64,000 nucleotides of DNA from CAZAPO01 sp044841755. GTDB lineage: Bacteria > Bacteroidota > Bacteroidia > Flavobacteriales > Flavobacteriaceae. Location of the stretch: NCBI GenBank assembly GCA_044841755.1, contig JAXOFM010000001.1, positions 434,001 to 498,000 of the forward strand. Reading direction: 5' to 3'. Positions 35,582 to 44,035 of the stretch are shown one piece after another. Numbering within the stretch: position 1 is the first letter of the stretch; each line of letters begins with the position of its first letter. Both the position numbers and the translations under genes were made by a program. The notes beneath the pieces were generated by a model that worked only from the letters and a program-made list of their open reading frames with translations, was not told where the DNA came from and made no database searches.

Positions 35582-35589
35582 CAAAGGTA
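35582..35589 (-). promoter_or_regulatory. Possible sigma-A -7 box for uvrC, very close to the ATG
   Basis: On the minus strand TACCTTTG matches TAnnTTTG and ends 4 bases before the uvrC ATG at 35577. Transcription would start at or next to the start codon, so the mRNA would be leaderless. No TTTG is seen at the usual upstream distance, so this is uncertain. Confidence 0.35.
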
Positions 35590-35660
35590 GGCCAATTCTA
35601 ATTATTGTAAAAATTCGTTTGTCATTTTTAGTATATTGCGATTAAAACTGCAATGCTATA

Positions 35661-36536
35661 ATGAATATTGTAATCCTTTCTCGTAACGAAAATCTTTACT
35701 CTACAAAACGACTTATTGAAGAAGGGGAAAATCGTGGTCATGAGGTTGAAGTGATTGATCCTCTTAAATGCGACCTCATTATCGAACAGCAGAAACCAAC
35801 TATCTATTATAAAGATAGATATCTTGACTATGTAGACGCAATTATTCCAAGAATTGGAGCCTCAGTTACCTTTTATGGAAGCGCAGTTGTGCGTCAGTTT
35901 GAAATGATGAATGTTTTTACAACTGTCACCTCTGATGCTATTATACGTTCGCGTGATAAATTGAGAAGTTTTCAACGTCTTTCGAAAGCCGGAGTTGGTA
36001 TGCCAAAAACTGTTTTTACTAATTATTCTCGCGACGTAGTTGAAGTAATTGAACATGTTGGAGGTACTCCAGTAATTATTAAATTATTAGAAGGAACTCA
36101 GGGTTTAGGTGTAGTTTTAGCTGAAACAAAAAATGCAGCAGAATCAGTTCTTGAAGCTTTTAACGGACTTCAAGCTCGTGCATTAGTTCAAGAATATATT
36201 GCTGAAGCAAATGGTTGCGATCTTAGAGCATTAATTGTTGATGGACAAGTGGTTGGTGCTATGAAACGACAAGGAAGAGAGGGCGAATTCAGATCTAATT
36301 TACATAGAGGAGGTTCTGCCGAATATGTAAGACTTTCAGAGTCTGAGCTAAAACTAGCTATTAAAGCTGCGAGAGCATTAAAACTCCCTGTTTGCGGAGT
36401 AGATATGTTGCAATCAAATAGAGGTCCGTTAGTCTTAGAAATCAACTCTACTCCAGGTTTAGAAGGTATAGAAGCTGCAACTCAAAAAAATATAGCAAAA
36501 GCAATAATCACTTTTGTTGAACGAAATAGTCGTTAA
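35661..36536 (+). CDS. rimK: RimK family ATP-grasp alpha-L-glutamate ligase
   Basis: RimK adds glutamate residues to the C-terminus of ribosomal protein S6 in E. coli. The 291-residue protein has the N-terminal RimK domain (EVEVIDPLKCDLII, PRIGASVTFYG), the ATP-grasp core (TPVIIKLLEGTQGLGVVLAE, LVQEYIAEANGCDLRALIVD), GEFRSNLHRGG, and metal-binding LEINSTPGLEGIE. It matches E. coli RimK in length (300 residues). The stop overlaps the next ATG by one base (TAATG), so it is coupled to a zinc deacylase gene. The target in this organism could be S6 or another protein or peptide. Confidence 0.93.
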   Translation: MNIVILSRNENLYSTKRLIEEGENRGHEVEVIDPLKCDLIIEQQKPTIYYKDRYLDYVDAIIPRIGASVTFYGSAVVRQFEMMNVFTTVTSDAIIRSRDKLRSFQRLSKAGVGMPKTVFTNYSRDVVEVIEHVGGTPVIIKLLEGTQGLGVVLAETKNAAESVLEAFNGLQARALVQEYIAEANGCDLRALIVDGQVVGAMKRQGREGEFRSNLHRGGSAEYVRLSESELKLAIKAARALKLPVCGVDMLQSNRGPLVLEINSTPGLEGIEAATQKNIAKAIITFVERNSR

Positions 36537-37510
36537 TGACAAGTCCAAAAAGTCACATATTGCATATTCTTGGGGAAGCTATACCATTAGGTAAAAGCAG
36601 AGAAATAAATTTTAATGTTGCTAAACTTCATACGACTACAACTATTGAAGTTCCTGTGTTTGTTGAGCGTTCAAAAACACCAGGACCAACCATTTTAATT
36701 ACTGCAGGAATTCATGGAGATGAAGTAAACGGAGTTGAAATAGTTAGACAGATTATTGCAAAAGGCATCAATAGACCTAAAAAAGGAACTATAATTTGTA
36801 TTCCAGTGATTAACATTTTTGGGTTCTTACATAAGGAGCGTGAGTTTCCAGACGGTCGCGATTTAAACCGAGTTTTTCCTGGTTCAAAACAAGGGTCATT
36901 AGCTAGTCAAGTAGCTTATAAACTAGTTAATGAAATTGTTCCTCAAGTTGATCTTATTCTGGATTATCACACAGGTGGAGCAGATCGTTTTAACTCTCCT
37001 CAAATAAGGATAGTCCCAAATAATGAATCACTTGATGAGCTCGCGCAAACTTTTGGAGCTCCTTTTGTTTTATATTCCAAAAATCTCAATAAATCGTTTA
37101 GAAATACTTGCGATAAATTAGGAGTCCCGATGTTGTTATTTGAAGGTGGTAAGTCTTTTTATTTTGACACTAGTGTCACTAATACTGGAGTAAACGGTGC
37201 AAAACGTGTTTTACATCATTTTGACATGTTAGCTTCAAAATTTAAAATATCAAAGCCTAAGAAAACTTGTGTTTTTATTGAAGAGAGCAAATGGTTTAGA
37301 GCGAAATATTCTGGTATGTTCAGAGCATCAATAGCAATAAATAAACCTGTTGAAAAAGGAGGTGTTATTGGTCACATTACTGATCCTTATGGAAAGTTCC
37401 ACCATTTCATAAAAGCTCCAAACTCAGGTTTCGTCATTAATGTAAATGAAGCTCCTATAGTTTATAAAGGAGATGCATTATTCAGAATTTCTACCAAACT
37501 GAAATCATGA
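36536..37510 (+). CDS. Succinylglutamate desuccinylase/aspartoacylase family zinc hydrolase
   Basis: The 324-residue protein belongs to the M14-like AspA/AstE family. Zinc ligands can be read as H60 and E63 in AGIHGDEVNG and H145 in DYHTGGAD; the DGRDLNRVFPG block is also typical. Members hydrolyse N-acyl amino acids or act as carboxypeptidases. The C-terminal part (GGVIGHITDPYGKFHH) resembles the biotinyl-like beta domain often seen in this family. It is translationally coupled to rimK and overlaps the next gene by four bases (ATGA). A link to removal or trimming of glutamate tails is an inference from that context. Confidence 0.9.
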   Translation: MTSPKSHILHILGEAIPLGKSREINFNVAKLHTTTTIEVPVFVERSKTPGPTILITAGIHGDEVNGVEIVRQIIAKGINRPKKGTIICIPVINIFGFLHKEREFPDGRDLNRVFPGSKQGSLASQVAYKLVNEIVPQVDLILDYHTGGADRFNSPQIRIVPNNESLDELAQTFGAPFVLYSKNLNKSFRNTCDKLGVPMLLFEGGKSFYFDTSVTNTGVNGAKRVLHHFDMLASKFKISKPKKTCVFIEESKWFRAKYSGMFRASIAINKPVEKGGVIGHITDPYGKFHHFIKAPNSGFVINVNEAPIVYKGDALFRISTKLKS

Positions 37511-38070
37511 CCAAATCCGAGCTCCGAAAAAAACATAAAACACTAAGAAATAATTTTTCATCTGAGCAAGTTGATGAGCTTAGTTTGAATATTGCAAACA
37601 AGTTGTTATCATTGGATATATGGAACCATACTTACTATCATTTATTCTTAAGTATTGTTGAACATAAAGAAGTACAGACCGATTTCATCTTAAATATTCT
37701 TCATGCTAAGGATAAGGAAGTGGTTGTTTCAAAATCAGACTTTGATACGCAGACAATGACCAATCATCTGCTCACTGACAACACTGTAATTAAAAAGAAC
37801 CATTGGAATATTCCAGAACCTGTTGATGGGATTGAAGTTCCTAATAATAAAATTGAGGTGGTATTTGTTCCGTTGTTAGCTTTTGACAAAAATGGAAATC
37901 GAGTTGGATACGGAAAAGGTTTTTATGACAAATTCTTAAGTTCTTGCTCTGAAGAAACCATCAAAGTGGGCTTGTCTTTTTTTGAAGCTGAAGAATCTAT
38001 TGATGAAGTTTCAACAAATGATATGCCTCTTGATTACTGTATTACACCGAAGGGAATTTACACGTTTTGA
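37507..38070 (+). CDS. 5-Formyltetrahydrofolate cyclo-ligase
   Basis: The enzyme uses ATP to turn 5-formyltetrahydrofolate into 5,10-methenyltetrahydrofolate. The 187-residue protein has an N-terminal KSELRKKHKTLRNNF region, a VFVPLLAFDKNGNRVGYGKG motif with the nucleotide-binding GYGKGFYDKFL, and a C-terminal DYCITPKGIYTF. Length and motifs are normal. It is the third gene of the rimK operon. Its last 13 bases overlap the 3' end of the convergent lspA gene, and no hairpin separates them. Confidence 0.93.
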   Translation: MTKSELRKKHKTLRNNFSSEQVDELSLNIANKLLSLDIWNHTYYHLFLSIVEHKEVQTDFILNILHAKDKEVVVSKSDFDTQTMTNHLLTDNTVIKKNHWNIPEPVDGIEVPNNKIEVVFVPLLAFDKNGNRVGYGKGFYDKFLSSCSEETIKVGLSFFEAEESIDEVSTNDMPLDYCITPKGIYTF

Positions 38071-38723
38071 ACTTCTCTTACTTCCTGTATTATTTCTCCC
38101 TCTTCAGTTTTAGAGAAAGCTCTTTTATTAAAAACTAAAAGTAAGCCCACTCCTGTACTAATAGCCATATCAGCTATATTGAAAACAGGTTCGAAAAAAG
38201 TGAAGTATTTACCTCCTAGAAAAGGAATCCATTCAGGAAGGTAACCTTTCCACATTGGAAAATGTAACATATCTACCACCTTACCATGAAGTAAGGTATC
38301 ATAACCTCCTTCTTCTGGAAGAAACGTTGCTACTTGTCCGAAGCTATCATTGAAAATTACGCCATAGAATACTGAATCTATAATATTACCTAGTGCGCCA
38401 GCAAAGATGAGTGAAATAGCTACAATTAAGATTTTTGACCCTTTAGTTTTTATTGAAGTTACTAGCCAATATGCAATTCCAACTACAGCTACTAATCGAA
38501 AAGTAGTTAAGATAACTTTGGCTGTTCTATCCGAAACAAAAGAAACAAAATCACTTAGCTTTGCTCCCCAAGCCATCCCATCGTTTTCAACAAATAATAT
38601 CTGAAACCAAGAGAATACTTCTACACTTTCCTGAAGTCTGAAATTAGTTTTGATATAGACCTTTGATATCTGATCTATAAGAAGAATAACAATTATAAGT
38701 ATTGAGGCTTTTTTTAAGGACAT
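38058..38723 (-). CDS. lspA: Lipoprotein signal peptidase (signal peptidase II)
   Basis: LspA removes signal peptides from prolipoproteins in the inner membrane. I chose the ATG at 38723, giving 221 residues. The in-frame ATG at 38834 adds 37 residues coming from the dksA terminator region. The two catalytic aspartates are D151 in HGKVVDMLHFP and D185 in FNIADMAIS. The protein is longer than the 160-170 residues of E. coli LspA because of an enlarged loop before D151 and an additional PMWKGYLPEWIPFLGG segment between the two, as is common in Bacteroidota. It has its own promoter after the dksA terminator. Confidence 0.94.
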   Translation of the reverse strand: MSLKKASILIIVILLIDQISKVYIKTNFRLQESVEVFSWFQILFVENDGMAWGAKLSDFVSFVSDRTAKVILTTFRLVAVVGIAYWLVTSIKTKGSKILIVAISLIFAGALGNIIDSVFYGVIFNDSFGQVATFLPEEGGYDTLLHGKVVDMLHFPMWKGYLPEWIPFLGGKYFTFFEPVFNIADMAISTGVGLLLVFNKRAFSKTEEGEIIQEVREVQNV

Positions 38724-38748
38724 CAACCGTTTTTTTTGTGAATGACGA

Positions 38749-38756
38749 CAAATATA
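38749..38756 (-). promoter_or_regulatory. Probable sigma-A -7 box for lspA
   Basis: On the minus strand TATATTTG matches TAnnTTTG, 25 bases upstream of the lspA ATG at 38723 and directly after the dksA terminator. It supports separate transcription of lspA. Confidence 0.5.
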
Positions 38757-38762
38757 TAAAAT

Positions 38763-38787
38763 AAAAAACGCCTCATTTTGAGGCGTT
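38763..38787 (-). terminator. Terminator after the DksA-like gene
   Basis: The repeat AACGCCTCA / TGAGGCGTT with a three-base loop is followed on the minus strand by six T residues. It lies 21 bases past the DksA-like stop. Confidence 0.9.
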
Positions 38788-38808
38788 CTTGTACAATATA
38801 ATAAAGTA

Positions 38809-39192
38809 TTATTTTTGCATGTTTTTAGCTTCAATGCTCAAGGTAGCATGAGGTACTAACTCTAATCTTTTTTTGTTGATCAGTTTTCCAGTAACACGAC
38901 AAATACCGTAGGTTTTGTTCTCAATTCTGATCAACGCATTTTTAAGATCACGAATAAACTTTTCCTGACGAATAGCCAATTGTGAGTTAGATTCTTTACT
39001 CATTACTTCACTACCTTCATCAAATGCTTTGAATGTAGGTGCTGTGTCATCAGTACCGTTATTATGATCGTTCATATAGGCACTTTTTATTAACTCAAGG
39101 TCATGCTGAGCCTTTTCTATTTTTTCGTTTATTAGCGCTTTAAATTCAGCTAAATCTGCATCTGAATATCTGTTATTTACATCTGCTGCCAT
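38809..39192 (-). CDS. TraR/DksA family protein with degenerate zinc finger
   Basis: The 127-residue protein has the DksA-type layout: an N-terminal coiled-coil hairpin (EFKALINEKIEKAQHDLELI, then IRQEKFIRDLKNALIRIENK) and a C-terminal finger region starting YGICRVTGKLI. Only one cysteine (C98) remains of the four of a canonical zinc finger, so zinc binding as in E. coli DksA is unlikely. DksA proteins enter the RNA polymerase secondary channel and act with ppGpp. It begins 4 bases after the ileS stop, so it is transcribed with ileS, and a terminator follows. Confidence 0.88.
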   Translation of the reverse strand: MAADVNNRYSDADLAEFKALINEKIEKAQHDLELIKSAYMNDHNNGTDDTAPTFKAFDEGSEVMSKESNSQLAIRQEKFIRDLKNALIRIENKTYGICRVTGKLINKKRLELVPHATLSIEAKNMQK

Positions 39193-39196
39193 AATC

Positions 39197-42100
39197 TTAA
39201 TGTTTTTGTATAGATAGCTTTGTGTTTATATCATCAAAAGCAATGTCTATACCATTGTTTACTTCATCTTTTATTTTTAATTCTTCGGTTAGTGTCTCGG
39301 TCTTAATATAATCAATATTACTGTTAATTGCACTAACAATATTGTCATCCTTTTGGAGGAGGACATCTATTCTATCCGTTACGTCAAATCCTGAATCTTT
39401 ACGTAGGTTTTGAATACGATTTACAAGCTCTCTGGCAATCCCTTCGCCACGCAAATCTTCAGTTATGGTAACGTCTAAAGCTACCGTTAGGGCTCCTTCG
39501 TTGGCTACAAGCCATCCTTCAATATCTTGCGATGTAATTTCTACATCGTCAAGGCCTAATGTAATAATTTTTCCATTAATTTCAAGTTCCAAAGCGCCAT
39601 TTTGCTCAATTTTTTGGATGTCTTGTGCTGTAAACGTATTTACAGCTCCTGCAATGGCTTTCATATCCTTTCCAAATCGAGGTCCAAGAACCTTAAAATT
39701 AGGCTTAATCTGTTTCACTAAAATATCTGAGGCATCCTCCAATAATTCAACCTCCTTGATGTTCACCTCATGCTTGATCAAGCTTGAAACTGCTAAAATC
39801 TCTTCCTTCATTTGAGTATTGTCAACGGGAATCATGATCTTCTGCAATGGTTGACGCACTTTGATCTTTTCCTTAGCTCTTAACGACAGCACTAAAGAAG
39901 AAATTGTTTGCGCGTTCTCCATTTTTCTTTCTAAGTCCTTATCTACAACAGATTGGTTGTAAACAGGAAACTCAGCCAAATGTACGCTTTCAAAGTTTTC
40001 TGTTTGTGTAGCACTTGTTAAGTCTTTGTAAAGTCTATCCATAAAGAAAGGCGCAATTGGTGCTCCTAGCTTTGCAATAGTAACCATACAAGTATAAAGC
40101 GTTTGGTATGCTGATATCTTATCTTGCTGGTAATCACCCTTCCAGAATCTTCTTCTGCTTAAACGTACATACCAGTTACTTAAATATTCCTGTGTGAAAT
40201 CTGAAATTACTCTTGCTGCTTTTGTAGGTTCGTAATCAGCATAGAATTCATCAACTTTCTTAACAAGTGTATTCAATTCAGAAAGAATCCATCTATCAAT
40301 TTCGGGTCTATCATTAATAGGAATATCTGCTTCGCTATATGTGAAATTGTCGATATTAGCATATAGTGTAAAGAACGAATAGGTGTTATAAAGTGTCCCG
40401 AAGAACTTACGTCTTACCTCTTCAATTCCTGCCTCGTCAAATTTTAGATTATCCCATGGGTTGGCATTACTAATCATGTACCAACGCGTGGCATCAGCAC
40501 CATAAGTAGAAAGATTATCGAAAGGATCAACTGCGTTACCTAAACGTTTCGACATTTTTTGTCCGTTCTTATCTAAAACCAATCCGTTTGAAACTACATT
40601 CTTATAGGCAACAGAATCAAACACCATTGTTCCAATAGCATGTAATGTATAGAACCAACCTCTGGTTTGATCTACTCCCTCTGCAATGAAGTTTGCAGGA
40701 TAGAACTTATTATTATCTATCAATTCTTTATTCTCGAACGGATAGTGCCATTGCGCATAAGGCATACTTCCAGAATCGAACCAAACATCAATTAAATCGC
40801 TTTCACGCTTCATTGGCTGTCCTGAGTCTGAAACCAATGTAATTTGATCAACAATATTCTTGTGAAGATCTACAGTTTCGTAGTTCTCTTCACTCATGTT
40901 TCCAACCTCAAACTCAGCAAAAATATCTTTTGCCATGACTCCAGCATCAACAGCTTTTACTATTTCTGCTTTTAACTCTTCAACCGAGCCAATGCACTTT
41001 GCTTCTTTCCCATCTTCGGTTCTCCAAATTGGTAATGGAATTCCCCAATAACGTGAACGAGATAAGTTCCAGTCGTTGGCATTTGCTAACCAATTTCCAA
41101 AACGTCCTTCACCTGTTGACTTAGGCTTCCAGTTAATAGTTTGATTCAACTCAAACATTCTATCCTTTACGTCTGTTACCTTGATGAACCAAGAATCTAA
41201 CGGATAGTATAAAATTGGCTTGTCAGTTCTCCAGCAATTTGGATAACTGTGTTTATATTTTTCAACCTTAAAGGCCTTATTCTCTATTTTAAGTTGAATC
41301 GCTAACTCTACATCAACCGATTTCTCTGGAGCTTCACCATCATTGTAGTATTCATTCTTTACATATTTACCAGCATGCTCGTCCATTTCTGGTCTGAAAC
41401 GTCCTTGAAGATCAACTAACGGAACCAAGTTTCTGTTCTCGTCCTTCACTAACATTGGTGGAACTTCAGGAGTTGCTTGTTTTGCAACCAAGGCATCATC
41501 AGCTCCAAAAGTTGGTGCAGTATGTACGATTCCTGTACCATCCTCAGTAGTTACGAAATCACCTGAAATTACTCTAAACGCATTTTCAGGATTATCATTT
41601 GGTAATGCATATGGCAGCAATTGCTCGTATTGAATTCCTACTAGGTCTTTACCAACAAATTCCTTTACAACATAGTAAGGAACCTTTTTATCTCCTGAAT
41701 TGTAATTTTCTAATTCTGAAGCATCCTCAACCTGAATAAATTTTCCAGCAAACTGCTTCCCAACCAAGTTCTTAGCCAATACAACATTGATTGGTTCGAA
41801 AGTATATTGGTTATAACTCTTTACTAATACATAATCGATCTTCGGTCCAACAGTCAATGCTGTATTACTTGGAAGTGTCCAAGGAGTAGTAGTCCAAGCT
41901 AGGAAATGAACAGTTCCTTCATTTTGTAAAAAGTCCGGAAGTGTTTCTTCCTTCATTTTGAACTGAGCAACAACAGTAGTGTCAGTTACATCTTGATAGG
42001 TTCCTGGTTGGTTCAGCTCGTGTGAACTTAACCCAGTTCCGGCTTTTGGAGAATATGGTTGAATGGTGTACCCTTTGTACAACAGATCTTTATCATAGAT

Positions 42101-42604
42101 CTGCTTAAGCAACCACCAAACACTCTCCATGTATTTAGACTTATAAGTAATATATGGATCGTCCATATCTACCCAATAACCCATTTTTTGAGTAAGATCA
42201 TTCCAAACATCTGTATAACGCATCACCGCCTTTCTACAAGCTGCATTGTACTCTTCTACTGAAATGGTCTTTCCAATATCTTCTTTGGTAATTCCAAGTT
42301 CTTTTTCAACACCAAGCTCAATTGGAAGTCCATGTGTATCCCAACCTGCTTTACGCTTTACTTGAAATCCTTTTTGAGTTTTATAACGACAGAAAATATC
42401 TTTAATAGCACGTGCCATTACATGGTGAATACCTGGTAATCCGTTAGCAGAAGGTGGTCCTTCGAAGAACACATACTGTTCGTTGCCTTCACGCGTAGTT
42501 ATACTTTTATGAAAGATATCATTCTCCTCCCAATAGCCACGAATTTCTTCGGCTACTTGAGGTAAGTTAAGTCCTTTATATTCAGGAAATTTAACGGTCA
42601 TCAT
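39197..42604 (-). CDS. ileS: Isoleucyl-tRNA synthetase
   Basis: The 1135-residue class I synthetase charges tRNA-Ile. The ATP site motif is a variant HIGH (GLPGIHHVMAR, H60 and H61) and the second motif is KMSKR at 683-687. The editing domain contains LAWTTTPWTLPSNTALTVG. The C-terminus has a DUF5915-like region (RGEGIARELVNRIQNLRKD) and lacks the C-terminal CxxC zinc finger of E. coli IleRS. That layout fits the eukaryote-like group of IleRS. Start could be 42604 or 42601 (two ATGs in a row). It is followed by the DksA-like gene after 4 bases. Confidence 0.97.
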   Translation of the reverse strand: MMTVKFPEYKGLNLPQVAEEIRGYWEENDIFHKSITTREGNEQYVFFEGPPSANGLPGIHHVMARAIKDIFCRYKTQKGFQVKRKAGWDTHGLPIELGVEKELGITKEDIGKTISVEEYNAACRKAVMRYTDVWNDLTQKMGYWVDMDDPYITYKSKYMESVWWLLKQIYDKDLLYKGYTIQPYSPKAGTGLSSHELNQPGTYQDVTDTTVVAQFKMKEETLPDFLQNEGTVHFLAWTTTPWTLPSNTALTVGPKIDYVLVKSYNQYTFEPINVVLAKNLVGKQFAGKFIQVEDASELENYNSGDKKVPYYVVKEFVGKDLVGIQYEQLLPYALPNDNPENAFRVISGDFVTTEDGTGIVHTAPTFGADDALVAKQATPEVPPMLVKDENRNLVPLVDLQGRFRPEMDEHAGKYVKNEYYNDGEAPEKSVDVELAIQLKIENKAFKVEKYKHSYPNCWRTDKPILYYPLDSWFIKVTDVKDRMFELNQTINWKPKSTGEGRFGNWLANANDWNLSRSRYWGIPLPIWRTEDGKEAKCIGSVEELKAEIVKAVDAGVMAKDIFAEFEVGNMSEENYETVDLHKNIVDQITLVSDSGQPMKRESDLIDVWFDSGSMPYAQWHYPFENKELIDNNKFYPANFIAEGVDQTRGWFYTLHAIGTMVFDSVAYKNVVSNGLVLDKNGQKMSKRLGNAVDPFDNLSTYGADATRWYMISNANPWDNLKFDEAGIEEVRRKFFGTLYNTYSFFTLYANIDNFTYSEADIPINDRPEIDRWILSELNTLVKKVDEFYADYEPTKAARVISDFTQEYLSNWYVRLSRRRFWKGDYQQDKISAYQTLYTCMVTIAKLGAPIAPFFMDRLYKDLTSATQTENFESVHLAEFPVYNQSVVDKDLERKMENAQTISSLVLSLRAKEKIKVRQPLQKIMIPVDNTQMKEEILAVSSLIKHEVNIKEVELLEDASDILVKQIKPNFKVLGPRFGKDMKAIAGAVNTFTAQDIQKIEQNGALELEINGKIITLGLDDVEITSQDIEGWLVANEGALTVALDVTITEDLRGEGIARELVNRIQNLRKDSGFDVTDRIDVLLQKDDNIVSAINSNIDYIKTETLTEELKIKDEVNNGIDIAFDDINTKLSIQKH

Positions 42605-42673
42605 TGGTCATTTTCAATAAGAGTGCGAAATTAAGGAATTTTAGGAAAAATAAAGCGCTTGTAATGAAGGATT

Positions 42674-44035
42674 TTAAACCAAATAACCAACTAAATCCTC
42701 GATCTTAGAAACCATTTGGATTTTAATAGTTGCATTCTTTAAAGAAATCTTATTGTATTTAGAAATAAATATGGTTGAGAATCCTAACTTTTCAGCTTCT
42801 AGAATGCGTTGCTCAACCCTTTGTACAGGACGAATTTCACCACTCAATCCAACCTCAGCTGCAAAACAAACATCTCGTAGAATTGGTTCATCCTCATTAG
42901 AGGATAAAATTGCAGCAACTACAGCCAAATCTATTGCTGGATCATCAACCGAGATTCCGCCTGTGATATTTAAAAACACATCTTTTGCACCAAGTCTAAA
43001 ACCTGCTCGTTTTTCCAAAACCGCAAGCAACATATTGAGTCGTTTTGCATTGAAACCTGTAGCGCTTCGTTGCGGAGTACCATAAACCGCAGAACTCACC
43101 AAAGCTTGGACTTCAATAAGCAATGGACGCATGCCTTCTAAGGTTACAGCAATGGCATTACCTGAAAGTTCTTCTTCACGCTTTGAGATTAATATTTCAC
43201 TTGGATTTGAAACCTCTCGTAGTCCTGATCCTTGCATTTCGTATATACCAAGTTCATTGGTTGATCCAAATCTGTTCTTATGTGCACGGAGTATTCTAAA
43301 TACATGGTTTCTATCACCTTCAAACTGTAACACAGTATCAACCATATGCTCCAGAATTTTTGGACCAGCAATATGACCATCCTTGGTGATATGACCAATC
43401 AAAATTACAGGAGTTGTAGTTTCTTTGGCAAACTTTATAAGCTCGCTTGTGCATTCCTTTATCTGTGAAATACTTCCAGCAGAAGACTCCACATAATCAC
43501 TATGCAAAGTTTGGATGGAGTCAATAATGACTACCTCAGGCTCTAAAGTTTCGATTTGCCTGAAAATGTTTTGTGTTTTGGTTTCGGTTAGTACAAAGCA
43601 ATTGTCATTGTTTGGGTTGATGCGTTCAGCACGCATTTTAATTTGCTTCTGGCTTTCCTCACCAGAAACATAAAGGGTTCTATATGGTAATTGTAAAGAG
43701 ATCTGAAGCAGTAAAGTACTTTTACCAATTCCGGGTTCTCCACCTAATAGAGTTAGTGATCCAGGAACAATTCCGCTTCCTAAAACCCTGTTAAACTCGG
43801 CATCAAGAGTCTTCATTCTTGTCTCTTGAGCTGAATCAATTTCATTGATTTTCAAAGGTTTTGAAACTCTTTTTGAGGTTGTATCTGAGGTAGATTTCCA
43901 ATCGCTCTTTTCGACCTTTTGAATAACTTCTTCAACAATAGTATTCCATTGTTTGCAAGTAGAGCATTGTCCTTGCCATTTAGGAAATTGACTGCCGCAA
44001 CTTTGACAAAAAAATGTGGTTTTTACTTTTGCCAT
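42674..44035 (-). CDS. radA: DNA repair protein RadA
   Basis: RadA (Sms) is a RecA-related DNA helicase that processes branched recombination intermediates. The 453-residue protein has a zinc finger (C10, C13, C24, C27), Walker A GGEPGIGKST at residues 98-107, the RadA-specific KNRFG in RAHKNRFGSTNELG, and a C-terminal Lon-protease-like domain (RLNMLLAVLEKRAGFRLG, GEIRPVQRVEQRILEAEKLG). Its start codon is directly next to the stop of the esterase-like gene, so it is in the panC-panD operon. Nothing is missing. Confidence 0.97.
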   Translation of the reverse strand: MAKVKTTFFCQSCGSQFPKWQGQCSTCKQWNTIVEEVIQKVEKSDWKSTSDTTSKRVSKPLKINEIDSAQETRMKTLDAEFNRVLGSGIVPGSLTLLGGEPGIGKSTLLLQISLQLPYRTLYVSGEESQKQIKMRAERINPNNDNCFVLTETKTQNIFRQIETLEPEVVIIDSIQTLHSDYVESSAGSISQIKECTSELIKFAKETTTPVILIGHITKDGHIAGPKILEHMVDTVLQFEGDRNHVFRILRAHKNRFGSTNELGIYEMQGSGLREVSNPSEILISKREEELSGNAIAVTLEGMRPLLIEVQALVSSAVYGTPQRSATGFNAKRLNMLLAVLEKRAGFRLGAKDVFLNITGGISVDDPAIDLAVVAAILSSNEDEPILRDVCFAAEVGLSGEIRPVQRVEQRILEAEKLGFSTIFISKYNKISLKNATIKIQMVSKIEDLVGYLV

